A stretch of DNA of 6,823 nucleotides, taken from contig JAICLV010000124.1 of assembly GCA_025925185.1 (NCBI GenBank), positions 1 to 6,823 on the forward strand, given 5' to 3'. The DNA is from Acidothermaceae bacterium. GTDB lineage: Bacteria; Actinomycetota; Actinomycetes; Acidothermales; Acidothermaceae. Positions 6,065 through 6,823 of this stretch are shown here, one piece after another; position 1 is the first letter of the stretch; each line of letters begins with the position of its first letter. Under the pieces are notes generated by a model that saw only the letters and a program-made list of their open reading frames with translations, made no database searches and was not told the DNA's origin. The translations under genes and the position numbers were made by a program.

Positions 6065-6643
6065 GTGGCTGATTTTCCGCCTGGTGAAGACGTTTGCGGC
6101 GCCCTAGAGGAGCACATTCGCCGTTCATTTCCAGGTCAAGCCTTCGAATCGCTCGGTTGGGACCGCGGACCCGTCGTCGAGACAAACCCGCACTTCCACG
6201 TCCTTCGACTCGCGCCCAATGCGGAACATCCACTCTGGACCTACGTGTCAATCGGCGGTTGGAACAGCGCTGGCGAGGGCGAGCGGGGAATGGAGTTCAT
6301 CTTGGCCACGCCGGAGCAAACCGAACGCGCCGCGGAGCTTCTCGCGATGGCGGTGTACTACAACCGCAACCGCCGCTTAGGCCTCGGACACACCTATCCA
6401 GGTGGCGAGCCCTGGATGAGCGGCTCGGCGTGCGACCACTTCCTCGTCTCAGTGCCGTATCCGTTCCCGCCAAGTCTCGACGTCGCGCATGTCGGCGACA
6501 GGCACGTCGACTTTGTTTGGCTATTGCCGATCACTGAATCGGAACGCGACTTCAAGGTTCGGCACGGTCTCGAGGCTCTCGAGTCGCGTTTCGAGCAAGC
6601 TGCGATCGACTACGCAGCTCCGCACAGGCCTGCCGCCGTGTAA
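6065..6643 (+). CDS. Suppressor of fused (SUFU) domain protein
   Basis: This 192-residue cytoplasmic protein resembles bacterial SUFU-domain (PF05076) proteins along most of its length. The supporting segments are FHVLRLAPNAEHPLWTYVS (44-62) then IGGW, MEFILATP (76-83), AAELLAMAVYYN (89-100), GLGHTYPGGEPWM (105-117), CDHFLVSVPYPFPPSL (123-138) and VDFVWLLPITESERDF (148-163). Bacterial SUFU proteins were proposed by comparative genomics to be immunity proteins against nuclease-type toxins, but many are solitary and uncharacterised. The GTG start at 6065 is preceded by only a weak TAGG at 6054-6057. No earlier in-frame ATG or GTG was found between it and the previous stop. Of the 30 codons after the start, 17 end in A or T, unlike the neighbouring genes, hinting at separate ancestry. 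It follows the lipoprotein gene by 37 bp on the same strand, so they may share a transcript. No signal peptide or membrane segment is seen. Confidence 0.88.
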   Translation: MADFPPGEDVCGALEEHIRRSFPGQAFESLGWDRGPVVETNPHFHVLRLAPNAEHPLWTYVSIGGWNSAGEGERGMEFILATPEQTERAAELLAMAVYYNRNRRLGLGHTYPGGEPWMSGSACDHFLVSVPYPFPPSLDVAHVGDRHVDFVWLLPITESERDFKVRHGLEALESRFEQAAIDYAAPHRPAAV

Positions 6644-6664
6644 CACGATCCGTGAATGCGTGTG

Positions 6665-6700
6665 TTGTCCACAGCGGCGACCGGTGCGCAGATATCCACA
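6665..6700 (+). promoter_or_regulatory. Two DnaA-box-like motifs in the final intergenic region
   Basis: TTGTCCACA (6665-6673) is an exact match to the actinobacterial DnaA-box consensus. ATATCCACA (6692-6700) differs from TTATCCACA at one base. The two are on the same strand, 27 bp apart, within the 118-bp gap between the SUFU gene and the next start. Two boxes are far too few for an origin. I recall similar ATCCACAG-bearing sequences upstream of DUF222/HNH genes in actinobacteria, so they may belong to that gene's upstream region. A weak pairing between AACACG (6642-6647) and CGTGTGTT (6659-6666) in the same gap might terminate the SUFU transcript. Confidence 0.4.
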
Positions 6701-6761
6701 GGTTTCCTTGTGGTTGTTGGGGAATCGGGAAATGTCGGTGGCGTCTCTTAGTGTCGCGGGC

Positions 6762-6823
6762 ATGTTCGCGATCGGGTTCGAGGCGCCGTTCGGCGCGGCG
6801 TCGGTCCACGATGGGGAGTGGAC
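6762..6823 (+). CDS. Start of an unidentified gene, possibly DUF222/13E12-type HNH protein (cut by window end)
   Basis: An ATG at 6762 opens a frame that runs without a stop to the window edge, giving 20 complete codons beginning MFAIGFEAPFGAASV. This is too short to identify by itself. The upstream DNA, with ATCCACAGG at 6694-6702 and TGTCGGTGG at 6733-6741 about 20 bases before the ATG, resembles the leader I recall for DUF222-HNH endonuclease (13E12 repeat family) genes of actinobacteria, which also often start MF. There is no clear Shine-Dalgarno sequence. The family guess rests on that resemblance and on the lack of a better explanation. It could equally be another protein or a chance open frame. 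Confidence 0.4.
   Translation, partial: MFAIGFEAPFGAASVHDGEW

Noticed and set aside
6644..6761. Replication origin suggested by DnaA-box-like motifs
   Set aside because: Only two boxes, no AT-rich unwinding element and no dnaA/dnaN/rpmH neighbours.

Overview
The window is GC-rich DNA, almost certainly from an actinobacterium. The evidence is strong G/C bias at third codon positions, frequent GTG starts, a stand-alone RsbW-like ATPase, a DUF3048 lipoprotein and actinobacterial-type DnaA-box sequences. A soil lineage of the Frankiales/Jatrophihabitans/Streptomyces kind would fit, but the window alone does not settle the genus.

Positions 1-2990 hold the end of a hopanoid operon. It contains the C-terminal two-thirds of squalene-hopene cyclase (shc), a small hopanoid-associated phosphorylase/nucleosidase (hpnG) whose GTG start overlaps the shc stop, and the radical SAM enzyme HpnH 15 bp further on. 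Together they would make hopene from squalene, add a 5'-deoxyadenosyl group to the hopene, and remove adenine to give the ribosyl side chain of extended hopanoids. Next, after 23 bp and on the same strand, comes an AI-2E family membrane protein (3014-4330). Its N-terminus carries six tandem SGSAP-like pentapeptides encoded by a 15-bp DNA repeat. A stem-loop directly after its stop may end the unit.

Positions 4335-4733 hold a convergent minus-strand gene for an RsbW-type anti-sigma/serine kinase ATPase domain. It is separated divergently from a plus-strand DUF3048 lipoprotein gene (4927-6027) by 193 bp. That gap carries a perfect 9+9 bp AT-rich inverted repeat, candidate promoter elements for both directions and a second hairpin. 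These are the strongest regulatory candidates in the window.

Positions 6065-6643 encode a suppressor-of-fused (SUFU) domain protein with noticeably more A/T-ending codons at its 5' end than its neighbours. The last 180 bp contain two DnaA-box-like motifs and the first 20 codons of another gene, possibly of the DUF222/13E12 HNH family, cut by the window edge. No rRNA, tRNA, CRISPR array, insertion sequence or attachment site was seen. No clearly new system is evident. The most testable leads are the AI-2E protein attached to the hopanoid operon, the intergenic palindrome, and the possible SUFU/HNH pairing.
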